NCBI GenBank assembly: GCA_036525795.1
Contig: DATCZS010000135.1
Coordinates: 1 to 60,616, forward strand
Reading direction: 5' to 3'
DNA from: DATCZS01 sp036525795
Lineage (GTDB): Bacteria > Actinomycetota > Acidimicrobiia > Spongiisociales > ZC4RG35
Length of the DNA stretch: 60,616 nucleotides
Shown: one piece after another, positions 39,358 through 49,973 of the stretch
Numbering within the stretch: the stretch's first letter is position 1
Layout: each line of letters begins with the position of its first letter
Translations under genes and position numbers: made by a program
Notes under the pieces: model-generated
Database searches by the model: none
Seen by the model: the letters and a program-made list of their open reading frames with translations, nothing else
What the model was told of the DNA's origin: nothing

Positions 39358-41799
39358 GTGTCAGAAATCACGGTTTCGGGAGAGGTCGGCGGCAAGTCCG
39401 TGTCCTTCTCCACCGGCAAGCTCGCCGGACAGGCTGACGGCGCAGTCGTCGCCACACTCGGCGGAGTAGAGATCCTCGTCGCTGCCACCGCCGCCAAGAC
39501 CATGCGTGAGGGAATCGATTTCTTCCCCCTCACCGTCGACTTCGAGGAGCGGATGTACGCCGTTGGCCGCATTCCCGGCTCGTTCTTCCGGCGGGAGGGA
39601 AGGCCGAGTGAACAGGCCATCCTCACGTGCCGCCTCGTAGACCGGCCGCTGCGTCCTTCTTTCAAGGACGGGTACCGCTGTGAGACCCACGTGGTCATGA
39701 CGTCGCTCGCCGTCGACGACGAGAACCCGTTCGACGTCGTTGCGCTCAACGGCGCCTCGGCGGCGCTCTCGGTGAGCTCGATCCCCTTCGAGGGGCCGAT
39801 CGCCGGAGTGCGGATCGCGCTCAAGGACGGTGAATGGATTCCGTTCCCCACCCACGACGACCTCGACCACTCCGTCTTCGAGATGGTGGTGGCCGGCGGA
39901 CGTGGTTCCGACGGCGGCATCGACATCATCATGGTCGAGGCCGGTTCCACCCCGGATGGCATCCGCCTCATCGAAGGCGGTGCGGTCGCATCCGACGAAG
40001 AGACCGTCACCCGGGGTCTCGAGGAGTCCAAGCAGTACATCGCCCAGCTGGTCGATCTCCAGTTGGAGCTGGCGTCCAAGGTCGAAAAGAAGCACGTCGA
40101 GTGGCCCGTGGCCATCGACTACCAGGACGACGTACGCCAGCGTGTGGACGCCGCCGCCCGGCCCAGGCTGGCAGAGGTGATCACCATCGCCGGCAAGGCC
40201 GAACGGTCGGAAGCCGAGACGGCGGCATGGGAGGCGACGCTCGCCGACCTGGCGTTCGCCGAAGACGATGCAGACTCGATGGCCCAGGCCAAGCGGGCGT
40301 TCAAGGCGATCATGAAGGACATGATGCGCGCCCGGGTGGTGGACGAGGGCGTGCGCCTCGACGGTCGGGCTCCGACCGACATCCGTTCGCTCTCCGCCGA
40401 AGTGGGAGTCGTCGGGAGGGCTCACGGGTCGGGTCTCTTCCAGCGAGGCGAGACCCAGGTGATGAACATCACCACGCTCGGCATGCTCAAGATGGAGCAG
40501 ATGCTCGACACCCTCGGCATCGAAGAGTCCAAGCGGTACATGCACCACTACAACTTCCCGCCGTTCTCCACCGGCGAGGTGGGCTTCATGCGCGGCCCGA
40601 AGCGCCGCGAGATCGGCCACGGCGCTCTCGCCGAGAAGGCCGTGCATCCGGTGATCCCCACGCCGGACGAGTTCCCATACGCGCTCCGGCTCGTGTCCGA
40701 GGTGCTGTCGTCCAACGGTTCGACCTCCATGGCCTCGGTCTGTGCCTCCACGCTGTCGCTGATGGACGCGGGTGTGCCGATCGCGGCCCCGGTGGCCGGC
40801 ATCGCCATGGGCTTGATCGAGCGGGACGGGAAGTACACCACCCTGACCGACATCCTCGGAGCGGAAGACGCGCTGGGGGACATGGACTTCAAGGTGGCCG
40901 GGACCGCTGAGGTGATCACTGCACTGCAGCTCGACACCAAGCTGTCCGGCTTGCCATCCGACGTGCTGGCTTCCGCCCTGCGGCAGGCCAGGGAGGCGAG
41001 GCTGCAAATCCTCGACGTGATGCGGTCGGCCATCGCCGAGCCGCGTGCCGAGCTGAACCCGTACGCCCCCCGCATTCAGGCGGTCGAGATCCCCAAGGAC
41101 AAGATCGGCGAGGTCATCGGTCCGAAGGGCAAGGTCATCCGCGAGCTCGAGGAGGAGACTGGCGCCACCATCGAGATCGAGGAGCAGGGGCCGATCGGGA
41201 TCGTGCGCATCGCCTCGAGCGACGCAGACGCGCTCGCGGCGGCCGTGGAGCGGGTGAAGATGATCGCCTTCCCGCCGGAGCCCGACCTGGGAGCCGAATA
41301 CGACGGCGAGGTGGTGAACATCACCAAGTTCGGTGCGTTCATCAACATCCTCCCCGGTCGGGATGGGCTTCTTCACATCTCGCGTATCGACTCGGAACGT
41401 CGGGTCGAGCGGGTCGAGGACTACCTCGAGCTGGGCCAGAAGCTGAAAGTCCGCCTCCGCGAGGTCGACGACAAGGGCAAGCTGAGTCTCGAACTGGTCG
41501 AGCCCCTGACCCCGTCCGAGGCCGCCCTCCAGCGACCGGCGTCCGATGCGCCGCGACGTGACGACCGGGGCGACCGTGGTGACCGGGGAGACCGTGGTGA
41601 CCGGGGAGACCGGGGTGACCGGGGTGACCGGGGTGACCGGGGCCGCGATCGGGATCGTGGACGGGGCGGCGACCGCAATCGGGCCGGCGGTGGCCGGGAT
41701 GGCCGCGACGATCGTCCCCGTCAGCCCGCCCCTGCCGGGGACGGCGGCGAGCGGCGTCGTCCGGCCAAGTCGTTCGACGAGGTTCTCGACGAGCTGTGA
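39358..41799 (+). CDS. pnp: Polyribonucleotide nucleotidyltransferase (PNPase)
   Basis: Phosphorolytic 3'-5' exoribonuclease and RNA tailing enzyme. The 813-residue protein has two RNase PH domains (FEERMYAVGRIPGSFFRREGRPSEQAIL in part near 60; FPPFSTGEVGFMRGPKRREIGHGAL in part near 400), a KH domain (IPKDKIGEVIGPKGKVIREL near 578) and an S1 domain (EVVNITKFGAFINILPGRDGLLHIS in part near 650). The last 80 residues are an Arg/Asp/Gly-rich tail with eight GDR repeats. GTG 39358 follows AAAGGAG. A strong hairpin terminator closes the operon. Confidence 0.97.
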   Translation: MSEITVSGEVGGKSVSFSTGKLAGQADGAVVATLGGVEILVAATAAKTMREGIDFFPLTVDFEERMYAVGRIPGSFFRREGRPSEQAILTCRLVDRPLRPSFKDGYRCETHVVMTSLAVDDENPFDVVALNGASAALSVSSIPFEGPIAGVRIALKDGEWIPFPTHDDLDHSVFEMVVAGGRGSDGGIDIIMVEAGSTPDGIRLIEGGAVASDEETVTRGLEESKQYIAQLVDLQLELASKVEKKHVEWPVAIDYQDDVRQRVDAAARPRLAEVITIAGKAERSEAETAAWEATLADLAFAEDDADSMAQAKRAFKAIMKDMMRARVVDEGVRLDGRAPTDIRSLSAEVGVVGRAHGSGLFQRGETQVMNITTLGMLKMEQMLDTLGIEESKRYMHHYNFPPFSTGEVGFMRGPKRREIGHGALAEKAVHPVIPTPDEFPYALRLVSEVLSSNGSTSMASVCASTLSLMDAGVPIAAPVAGIAMGLIERDGKYTTLTDILGAEDALGDMDFKVAGTAEVITALQLDTKLSGLPSDVLASALRQAREARLQILDVMRSAIAEPRAELNPYAPRIQAVEIPKDKIGEVIGPKGKVIRELEEETGATIEIEEQGPIGIVRIASSDADALAAAVERVKMIAFPPEPDLGAEYDGEVVNITKFGAFINILPGRDGLLHISRIDSERRVERVEDYLELGQKLKVRLREVDDKGKLSLELVEPLTPSEAALQRPASDAPRRDDRGDRGDRGDRGDRGDRGDRGDRGDRGRDRDRGRGGDRNRAGGGRDGRDDRPRQPAPAGDGGERRRPAKSFDEVLDEL
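41563..41645 (+). repeat. GACCGGGGT-type repeats in pnp
   Basis: About eight copies of a 9-bp unit GACCGGGGT/A/C encode GDRGDR. The units differ mainly in the last base, indicating recent expansion of the PNPase C-terminal RGD-like tail. Confidence 0.9.
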
Positions 41800-41849
41800 A
41801 CACGTGATCCGTGAGGCCGTCCCCCCGACGGGGGTGGCCGGTGTTGAGC

Positions 41850-41880
41850 AAGGAGGGTCGCCCCCGGGCGACCCTCCTTC
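41850..41880. terminator. Bidirectional hairpin terminator between pnp and the SLH protease
   Basis: A perfect 13-bp stem, AAGGAGGGTCGCC at 41850-41862 with its complement at 41867-41879, has a 4-nt loop. No long U-tract follows in either direction, so it could end both convergent transcripts by stem strength or with help. Confidence 0.7.
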
Positions 41881-41937
41881 TCGTATGGGGCGCGACCACC
41901 TCGCTCCATCCGTGCCCGGGCCAGAGTGCACCGTCGG

Positions 41938-43677
41938 TCAGGGGGCGGGCATGCTCCGGGCGAGGAACGACGCCATCTGGTCGCGACGCACCGGTTGGAA
42001 CGGGCAGTAGCGGAGTGGGTCGACGCCACAACCGGCGGTGATCCCCGCCGCCAGCAGAGCTTCGGCCTGCGGGGCGTACCAGGAATCGACGGGAACGTCG
42101 ACGAAGGCTCCGGTGGGAGCGGTGGGGGCCGGGAGGGCCAAGGCCCGCGTCAGGAACACGGCCATCTCGGCTCTGGTCACCGTGGCATGTGGGCGGAAGG
42201 TTCCGTCGGTGTATCCAACGGTGATCTCCAACTCGGCGATTCGTTCGACCGCCGGCGCGTACCACGCGTCCGCCGGGACGTCGGGGAACCTGCCCTGGTG
42301 GGTCCATCCTTCGAGCGGCACGCCGAGCGCCCGAACGAGGAACGCAGCCATCTCTGCTCGGGACACGAGCGCCGAGGGGCAGTAGCGGTCGTTCGAAGGC
42401 GGATCGCACCCGGCGGTGATCCCCCGTGCAGCGATCGTCTCGATGTCCGGCTCGTGTGGGTTGCCGTCATCGTCGACGAATCGGCCGGCGTAGAGGCCAT
42501 CGGTGATCCGGAGGTGGAAGCGGCCCAGCTGGTCGGTCAGCACGCTCCACTGCCAGCTGCCCAGCGTCGACGACTGCCCGGGGCCGAGCACGTGGGACGT
42601 GTCCGTTCGGCTGACAGGGGCCGGTGCGGGCGAGATCCGGGTGTCCAACCCCCAGCACGGCTCTCCCTCGAGCCAGGAGGCGGTCGGCTCGCAGGCGGTG
42701 GGCCGGGAGTCCACGACATACGCCTCGACGCCATGCGCGGCGAGCTCGATGTCCCAGCCGACCGGACTGCGCAGCCCGAACGTGTAGGTGAATCCCTCCG
42801 CCAGCGGAATGGCCACCAATTCGTAGCCCTGGCCGCCGATGGGCTCGAGGCGGTAGGTGTGGGTGCCGCCGGCATAGAGCGCCACCTCTTCGGGGTCGAT
42901 CCATCCGGCGGCGTACCGGTTGTATGCGTGGGTTCCCACCGGCGCCCCGTCGAGCGCACCTGCGCTCATGACGTCCACGACGTTGTCGTACTCGTTGATG
43001 AACTCGTCTCTGGCGAGCAGGCCTCCGTAGCTGTGCGCCCAGCCGAGGGCGTGACCGATTTCGTGCGCCGCCACCAGGGTGCGAGCGTGCCGTGCCGGGG
43101 CCACTCCGGTCACGGCTCCCGCCCCGAGGACGATCCGGCGCAGGTTGTCCGGATATGAGCTCCAGCAGAGGTCGAACGGGGGACAGGTGCGACCGGGCGA
43201 TCCGTATCCCTCCCCGTACCCACCGTCCGCCACGATGACGACCCCGCCAGGCGACGACGTCGACGCCCGTTGCACGGCGCGCTCGCAACCCGGGAGCAGG
43301 GTGAGGTTGCCGTCTGTCGGGATCACATCAGATGAGCTGACCGTCCCTCCTGCGCGGAAGACGGGCGCGTACCGGTTGGCGGACAGCCACAGGAAGTAGG
43401 GGGATATCGTCTGGTTGAGCAGCGCGGTGACCGCGTCGAGATCGACGTCCTCCGACCAGCCGGGAACGTCGCAGACCCACACCTCCCACTGATCCTCGCC
43501 CCCGCTGTAGACCCTCTGTATGGAGTCGCGATGCGGGACGAGGCGGATCGGGTCCTCGGCGTACGCGTCGGTCACGGCACCGGCCGGAAGAGCGGTCGAG
43601 AGCGCGAGCGCGCCGGTGAGAGCCAGAACGGTCGAGACGCGCCGGCTTCGCCACCAGAACCCTTCAGAACCCGCCAT
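41938..43677 (-). CDS. Secreted zinc metalloprotease with C-terminal SLH repeats
   Basis: A 579-residue exported protein. A signal peptide (VSTVLALTGALALSTALPAGA) is followed by a zincin domain with the motif AAHEIGHALGWAHSYGG near residue 205; HExxHxxGxxH fits the metzincin class, with three His ligands and Glu as base. The C-terminal 170 residues have three SLH modules (ITAGCDPPSNDRYCPSA, FPDVPADAWYAPAVERIAEL, VDVPVDSWYAPQAEALLAAG) that should anchor it to secondary cell-wall polymer. ATG 43677 has AGGGGAG upstream; ATG 43680 and GTG 43704 are alternatives. Substrate unknown. Confidence 0.9.
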   Translation of the reverse strand: MAGSEGFWWRSRRVSTVLALTGALALSTALPAGAVTDAYAEDPIRLVPHRDSIQRVYSGGEDQWEVWVCDVPGWSEDVDLDAVTALLNQTISPYFLWLSANRYAPVFRAGGTVSSSDVIPTDGNLTLLPGCERAVQRASTSSPGGVVIVADGGYGEGYGSPGRTCPPFDLCWSSYPDNLRRIVLGAGAVTGVAPARHARTLVAAHEIGHALGWAHSYGGLLARDEFINEYDNVVDVMSAGALDGAPVGTHAYNRYAAGWIDPEEVALYAGGTHTYRLEPIGGQGYELVAIPLAEGFTYTFGLRSPVGWDIELAAHGVEAYVVDSRPTACEPTASWLEGEPCWGLDTRISPAPAPVSRTDTSHVLGPGQSSTLGSWQWSVLTDQLGRFHLRITDGLYAGRFVDDDGNPHEPDIETIAARGITAGCDPPSNDRYCPSALVSRAEMAAFLVRALGVPLEGWTHQGRFPDVPADAWYAPAVERIAELEITVGYTDGTFRPHATVTRAEMAVFLTRALALPAPTAPTGAFVDVPVDSWYAPQAEALLAAGITAGCGVDPLRYCPFQPVRRDQMASFLARSMPAP

Positions 43678-43720
43678 CATCTCCCCTCGGCGATGGCGTG
43701 ACACGATGCCACCAGGGTTG

Positions 43721-43726
43721 ACGATA
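43721..43726 (-). promoter_or_regulatory. -10 box (TATCGT) of the SLH protease
   Basis: TATCGT on the minus strand lies 43 nt before ATG 43677; the leader of about 35 nt ends in GAGGGGAG. The box is within the 82-bp gap to ettA. Confidence 0.45.
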
Positions 43727-43759
43727 CCGGCGGGAGACCCCTGAGATGCGACTTGGTGT

Positions 43760-45460
<1,701 letters not shown>

Positions 45461-45470
45461 GTCGGCGCCG

Positions 45471-45476
45471 AGGCTA
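45471..45476 (-). promoter_or_regulatory. -10 box (TAGCCT) of ettA
   Basis: TAGCCT on the minus strand ends 10 nt before ATG 45460; no Shine-Dalgarno intervenes. Confidence 0.45.
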
Positions 45477-45526
45477 CCTGAGGGGATCGGAGACGATGCC
45501 GGCGGGCGCCGCGGGTGGCGCCATCG

Positions 45527-46561
45527 TCAGAGAAGAGCGGTGGGATCGACGATCCAGACCATCTCCTCGCCGAGATCCGCGCTCAAGGTCCGAACCGTGC
45601 GTGCCACGGCATCGTTCTCGCCGTCCCACACCACGATCGCCTCGGCGGCGTGGCGCCGGATCCACGCGTCGCGCCGGTTCTGGGCGGCTCCGGCCTGGTT
45701 GCGGTCCGGGGGCCGGGACTTCTGCAGCACGATGCTCGAATGCGCCTCGCCCATGAGCTCGTGAAAGCGCCTTCGGCTCTGGGCCGGCCACATCGAGTCG
45801 AACTCCGGGTAGGCGAGCACGGCGACGAACGGCACGGCCACCTCGATGGCTGCCTCGGCTCCGAGTGTCTCGGATCCCAGCCCCATCCCCGAGAGGACCA
45901 CGAGGTCCGGGTGGAGCGATCGCTTGGCTGCGAGGACGTCGACCAGTCGCCGCCTGACCGCCCGGGCGGTCGGGTTGTCCTCATACCCGCCCAGCTCGGG
46001 CGGCCGGTGCCCGGTGACGACCAGCAGATGTCCGGGAGGAACCTCTCCCGAGGGCCGTTCGGGCGGTACCCGGGCGGCAGGCCGGTCCGCTCCGGCCACT
46101 TCCGGCGGAGGGCTCATACCCGACCGCGACTCGAGTCGGGCCGCGGCTTCGACCGCCAGTCGATCCGCCAGGTCGTTCCAGGTGTCACCCGAGTGGCCCT
46201 TGACCCATCGGAAGGAGAGGTCTCGCTCCTGGTACGTTGCGACGATGGGTTCCCACAGGTCGCGGTTGGCCACCGGCTCGCGGCGGCTGTTGACCCATCC
46301 CCTTCGCAGCCACGCCTCCCACCACCTGTCGCGGAAGCAATTCACCACGTAGGTCGAGTCGCTGATGATCTCGAGCGGTCCTTCGAGGGATCGAAGGACC
46401 TCCAGCACCGCGGTCAGTTCCATGCGCTGATTGGTGGTCGCAGGGTCGAATCCGGCTGCGAAGGGGCCGTCCGGCACCACCCACGCCCAGCCTCCTGGCC
46501 CGGGGTTGCCAGAGCAGGCACCGTCGGTGTAGACGATCTGGCGGGTGCTCACGGGCCGCAT
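45527..46561 (-). CDS. RNase HI fused to a SLOG (YpsA/DUF1273-like) domain
   Basis: A 344-residue two-domain protein. Residues 5-150 are RNase HI: IVYTDGACSGNPGPGGWAW (Asp in YTDGAC), NQRMELTAVLEVL (Glu), IISDSTYVVN (Asp), WVKGHSGDTWNDLADRLA (His/Asp), so all four catalytic carboxylates and the His are present. From about 190 a Rossmann-like domain LLVVTGHRPPELGGYEDN, LVVLSGMGLGSETLGAE, RDAWIRRHAAEAIVVWDG resembles the YpsA/DUF1273 SLOG family. ATG 46561 is chosen; ATG 46564, GTG 46552 and GTG 46594 are also possible. Divergent from an MFS gene. Confidence 0.82.
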   Translation of the reverse strand: MRPVSTRQIVYTDGACSGNPGPGGWAWVVPDGPFAAGFDPATTNQRMELTAVLEVLRSLEGPLEIISDSTYVVNCFRDRWWEAWLRRGWVNSRREPVANRDLWEPIVATYQERDLSFRWVKGHSGDTWNDLADRLAVEAAARLESRSGMSPPPEVAGADRPAARVPPERPSGEVPPGHLLVVTGHRPPELGGYEDNPTARAVRRRLVDVLAAKRSLHPDLVVLSGMGLGSETLGAEAAIEVAVPFVAVLAYPEFDSMWPAQSRRRFHELMGEAHSSIVLQKSRPPDRNQAGAAQNRRDAWIRRHAAEAIVVWDGENDAVARTVRTLSADLGEEMVWIVDPTALL

Positions 46562-46600
46562 CATGCCAGAGGTGCCCGCCGCGAGTGGCATCATGCGCCG

Positions 46601-47728
46601 GTGTTCGGCCCCGTTCGCACGCTCACTTCCGCCCGGCCGGGCGCCAATCCCGCCGTCCTGGCCGCCACTGCCGCGGTCACGGGAGTGTTCTCGGCCACGC
46701 CGTTCCTCATCCCGGTCGTCGCGGTCCGTTTCGGCGTCACCGAAGGGACGGCCGGGTTGATCTCGGTGGCCCAGGTCGGCGGGTTCGCGGTCGCCAGCCT
46801 CGTGCTGCCTCGCCTGTGGAGTCCCGATGCCCGCATGTTCCGGATGGCGTTGGTCACCCTGGCGGTCGCCAACGCCGCCAGCGCACTGATGCCGGTCTTC
46901 CCCGGTCTGGTGGCGATGCGAACCGTCGCCGGGATCAGCTCCGGCGCCCTCGCCTGGATCGGGTGGGCGGACGCCATGCAGAGCAGCCGTTCGCTGGCTT
47001 CGATCTCGGCTGCCGGACCGCTGGCGGCCCTGACGGCGGCGCCCATCGTTGCGGCATTGGCCGGTTCGGGAATCGGGCCCGTGTTCGTCGCGCTCACCGC
47101 CACGGTGATCCCCGCCCTCCTCTTGCCTCCCCCCAACCCGCGGACTCAGAACCGTCGTGGCGAGCGCAGCCGGTCCCGATCGAATCGGGTGCTGCTCGGG
47201 GCGCTGTGGTTGACGACGTTCGCCGGCTCAGCCCTCTTCATCTTCGAGGCGGTCACCGCCCGCGAGGTGCTCGGGATGTCGGCTCTCGCCGTCTCGCTGG
47301 CGTTCTCGGCCAATGCCGCAGCCGGGTTGCTGGGTGCGAGACTGGCGAGCAGGCACCGGCGGCCGGGAGTGTTCCTCGCCACCACCGGCCCCGCCGCGCT
47401 GCTGACGGTGTTCGGGGGGCACGCGGTGTGGTTCTATCTGGGCATGGCCTGGTGGGGGTTCGCCTTCTGGATGGGAATCCCCGGGGTGATGGAGATGCTG
47501 GCGGCGCGGTCGCTGCAGCGCGGTGAGCGGGCGGGCGACGCCCAGGGCCTGATGGCCTTCGGGCGAACGCTCGGCCCGCTCCTCGGGGGGTCCTTGATCG
47601 ACGCGGGTTCGCTGTCCGGGCTGGCGATGGTGGCCTCCAGCGGGCTCACGCTCTCCGGACTGATGGTGGTGGGAGTCCAGGAGGGAAGGGAACTCCTTCC
47701 CCCCACCGACGATCGTCTGACCATCTGA
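46601..47728 (+). CDS. Major facilitator superfamily transporter
   Basis: A 375-residue membrane carrier with about 10-12 hydrophobic segments (for example VLAATAAVTGVFSATPFLIPVV and GPVFVALTATVIPALLLPP). Small Gly/Ala-rich segments such as SALAVSLAFSANAAAGLLGARLA are typical of MFS helices. A basic central loop RTQNRRGERSRSRSNR separates the two halves. It is near the low end of MFS length. The substrate cannot be inferred. GTG 46601 is the first start after the divergent RNase HI fusion gene. Confidence 0.85.
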   Translation: MFGPVRTLTSARPGANPAVLAATAAVTGVFSATPFLIPVVAVRFGVTEGTAGLISVAQVGGFAVASLVLPRLWSPDARMFRMALVTLAVANAASALMPVFPGLVAMRTVAGISSGALAWIGWADAMQSSRSLASISAAGPLAALTAAPIVAALAGSGIGPVFVALTATVIPALLLPPPNPRTQNRRGERSRSRSNRVLLGALWLTTFAGSALFIFEAVTAREVLGMSALAVSLAFSANAAAGLLGARLASRHRRPGVFLATTGPAALLTVFGGHAVWFYLGMAWWGFAFWMGIPGVMEMLAARSLQRGERAGDAQGLMAFGRTLGPLLGGSLIDAGSLSGLAMVASSGLTLSGLMVVGVQEGRELLPPTDDRLTI

Positions 47729-47777
47729 GGTCGGTGCCGCAGGGACGTAGCGCCTTCGGCCTGATAGAAATGCGGTG

Positions 47778-48677
47778 ATGCCGGAGCTCCCAGACATCGT
47801 CGTCTACCTCGAGGCCCTGGAGCGCAGGATCGGCGGCCGCCGCATCGAGGGGCTGCGCATCGCATCGCCCTCCGTTCTTCGCACCTTCGATCCGCCATAC
47901 GAGGCGGTGGTCGGGTCCACCGTGGTGGAGCTGCGTCGAATCGGCAAGCGCATCGTGTGGGGACTCGATTCCGGGCTCGCCCTGGTGATTCACCTCATGG
48001 TCGCCGGCCGTCTGCGGTGGAAGGAGGGGGCCGGAGCGGCGATCCCCAAGAAGGTCGGTCTGGCGGCCTGGGACTTCGCCGGGGGCACGCTCGTGCTCAC
48101 AGAACAAGGAACCAGAAAGCGCGCCGGGGTCTGGGTGTTCCCGACCGCCGGGGCGGCGGATGCCGAGAACAGGGGAGGCGCCGAGCCGCTCGAGATCGAC
48201 CTCGACGAGTTCTCCCGGGTGCTGCGGGCCGAGAACCGGACGCTCAAGCGCGCCCTCACCGATCCCCGGATCTTCTCGGGTATCGGCAATGCCTATTCGG
48301 ACGAGATCCTGTGGGAAGCCGGCCTCTCGCCGGTGAAACGGACGGGCCGCCTCGACGACGAGGAGGTCGCGCTCCTCCATGCCGCCACCGTGCGGTCGCT
48401 CGCCACCTGGACCGACCGCCTGCGCCAAGAGGTCGGAGATGGTTGGCCCGACAAGGTGACCGCCTTCCGGCCGGAGATGGCGGTCCACGGCAAGTACGGC
48501 CAACCATGTCCGCGTTGTGGATCGCCGGTACAGCGGATCGTCTACGCAGACAACGAGACGAACTATTGCCCGGCCTGTCAGACCGGGGGCACGCTCCTCG
48601 CCGATCGCTCCCTCTCGAGGCTCCTCAAAGACGATTGGCCCCGGACGCTCGAAGAGATGGAGGAACGCCGGGCCTGA
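47778..48677 (+). CDS. Fpg/Nei-family DNA glycosylase
   Basis: Removes oxidised bases and cuts the abasic site (base excision repair). The 299-residue protein begins MPELPDIVVYLEAL with the essential Pro2 nucleophile and Glu3. The H2TH domain is near 165-215 (DPRIFSGIGNAYSDEILWEAGLSP). The C-terminal zinc finger is CPRCGSPVQRIVYADNETNYCPAC, in part, with four Cys. MutM versus Nei specificity cannot be fixed from the sequence. ATG 47778 is selected because the mature N-terminus must be Pro. Confidence 0.93.
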   Translation: MPELPDIVVYLEALERRIGGRRIEGLRIASPSVLRTFDPPYEAVVGSTVVELRRIGKRIVWGLDSGLALVIHLMVAGRLRWKEGAGAAIPKKVGLAAWDFAGGTLVLTEQGTRKRAGVWVFPTAGAADAENRGGAEPLEIDLDEFSRVLRAENRTLKRALTDPRIFSGIGNAYSDEILWEAGLSPVKRTGRLDDEEVALLHAATVRSLATWTDRLRQEVGDGWPDKVTAFRPEMAVHGKYGQPCPRCGSPVQRIVYADNETNYCPACQTGGTLLADRSLSRLLKDDWPRTLEEMEERRA

Positions 48678-48697
48678 CGGCATCCTCGCGGTCTCGC

Positions 48698-48731
48698 CTG
48701 TGGGGGGCGGCGAACACGCCGCCCCCCACAG
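48698..48731. terminator. 15-bp hairpin between the glycosylase and the Ig-domain gene
   Basis: A perfect 15-bp stem (CTGTGGGGGGCGGCG at 48698-48712 with its complement at 48717-48731) has a 4-nt loop AACA. It separates two convergent genes and probably serves both, despite the lack of U-tracts. Confidence 0.7.
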
Positions 48732-48758
48732 ATCCCCCGATCCCCGGTCCGGGCGTCG

Positions 48759-49925
48759 CTACTTGCCGGCCTCGCCCTCGGTCCGGGTGAACGGGAACAC
48801 CATCCGGTGCCCGGCCGTGGTCTCGAGGACGACCTCGAAGGTCACCCCCACCGGCGCGTCCTCGAAGACGACCTTCATGTCCCACCCCCCGGCCTCGCCG
48901 ATCACGGTTCGCCCCGACCCGTACGGTGAGCCGACCTCGACCACCGTGCCGGGCGCACCGGTCCCGTAGAAGACGTCGTACGGGGGGCTCTCGGAGCACG
49001 AGCCGTACTTCTGGAACGCCGAGAACTCCTTGACCACCTTCTCCAACACCTTGATCTCGAACACCTTGGAGTGGCCGAGCGAGTCGCTCACCTCGGCGGC
49101 GAACACCGTCCCGGGGGGAGCCTCGAAGTGGAGCTTGACGTACCACTCGCCGTGATCGCCGACCCGGGTGTCGGCCATGCCGTACTCGCTGGCGACCAGG
49201 ATCTTGGCCCCGGGGGTGCCGGTGCCCCAGAACTTCTCGTACCCCTCCGCCGTCTGGCCGAACTTCTGGTTGGCGGTGAACGCCACGTCCTTCCCGGGCT
49301 CTCCGACCGGAGCGTCCAGGATGACCGTGACCGACGCCGTTGCGATGTTGCCCGCCGGGTCCTTGGCGAGGAACTTCGTGGTGTTGGCGCCTTTCGAGAG
49401 GATCAGCACGATGCGCCAGTTGCCGTCCGCATCGACGTCCGCCTCGTAGCTCCCGGCGAACACCCGGGCACCGGGTTCGGTCTTTCCCTCGTATGCGACC
49501 TTCGACTGTTCGAACACCTGGCCGTCCTTCGGGGCCAGGATGACGATGTCGGGGGGCGTGGTGTCAGCGGGCTTTTCTTTCGTCCCTTCCGTCCCGGTCT
49601 TCTCGATCGGATCCGGGGAGACGACATGCGCCTCTTCTGCCTGGGTCTCTTCCTTCACGTTCTCCGTGGTGGCCTTCTCGGTCGCGGCCAGTTCGGATGC
49701 CCACCCGTACGCGCCGGTCTGGGTCGGCGGGTCTGCCTGTGTGGTGGCAGGAACCGCCTCGTGATCCTCCGCCTCGGCCTCTGGTGCCGCGATGGGTCCG
49801 GCGTGCCGATCCGAGGCGAACAGGTCGACGTCGGGCACGTCCCAGATCCCGATCTGCGCAGTCGCCGCACCTGCCACCAACATCACCGTGAACCCGGTGA
49901 CGAACATCGTCAGTTTCTTCCGCAT
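48759..49925 (-). CDS. Secreted multi-Ig-domain protein (paralogue of the sigma-linked gene)
   Basis: A 388-residue exported protein. The N-terminus MRKKLTMFVTGFTVMLVAGAATAQ, shown here in part, is a signal peptide. A Glu/Thr-rich linker follows, then three Ig-like domains of the glucodextranase-B/Big type (TTPPDIVILAPKDGQVF, TANQKFGQTAEGYEKFWGTG, FQKYGSCSESPPYDVFYGTG). The first shares EPGARVFAGSYEADVDADGN with the membrane protein at 50.6 kb, at DNA level 74 of 75 bp. ATG 49925 follows GGAGG. It is driven by an ECF-type promoter divergent from the sigma gene. Confidence 0.85.
   Translation of the reverse strand: MRKKLTMFVTGFTVMLVAGAATAQIGIWDVPDVDLFASDRHAGPIAAPEAEAEDHEAVPATTQADPPTQTGAYGWASELAATEKATTENVKEETQAEEAHVVSPDPIEKTGTEGTKEKPADTTPPDIVILAPKDGQVFEQSKVAYEGKTEPGARVFAGSYEADVDADGNWRIVLILSKGANTTKFLAKDPAGNIATASVTVILDAPVGEPGKDVAFTANQKFGQTAEGYEKFWGTGTPGAKILVASEYGMADTRVGDHGEWYVKLHFEAPPGTVFAAEVSDSLGHSKVFEIKVLEKVVKEFSAFQKYGSCSESPPYDVFYGTGAPGTVVEVGSPYGSGRTVIGEAGGWDMKVVFEDAPVGVTFEVVLETTAGHRMVFPFTRTEGEAGK
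49408..49482 (-). repeat. Inverted repeat copy 1 (Ig domain), 74/75 identical to 51069-51143
   Basis: This segment, read on the minus strand, matches 51069-51143 read on the plus strand with one mismatch (at 49470/51081) and a perfect run of 62 bp. It codes for GARVFAGSYEADVDADGNW in both genes, including all synonymous sites. Confidence 0.95.
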
Positions 49926-49973
49926 TGCATCCTCCGTCGCTGAATCCCTTCAGCCCTGACCCACTCGACCGGT

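Noticed and set aside
45515..46600. Long plus-strand N-terminal extension of the MFS gene
   Set aside because: It is antisense to the RNase HI fusion, which has complete catalytic motifs; the membrane protein starts near GTG 46601.
46552..46601. Promoters for the divergent RNase HI-SLOG and MFS genes (CATGAT and CATCAT at the leaderless distance)
   Set aside because: Neither begins with TA; the spacing fits but the match is too weak to list as features.
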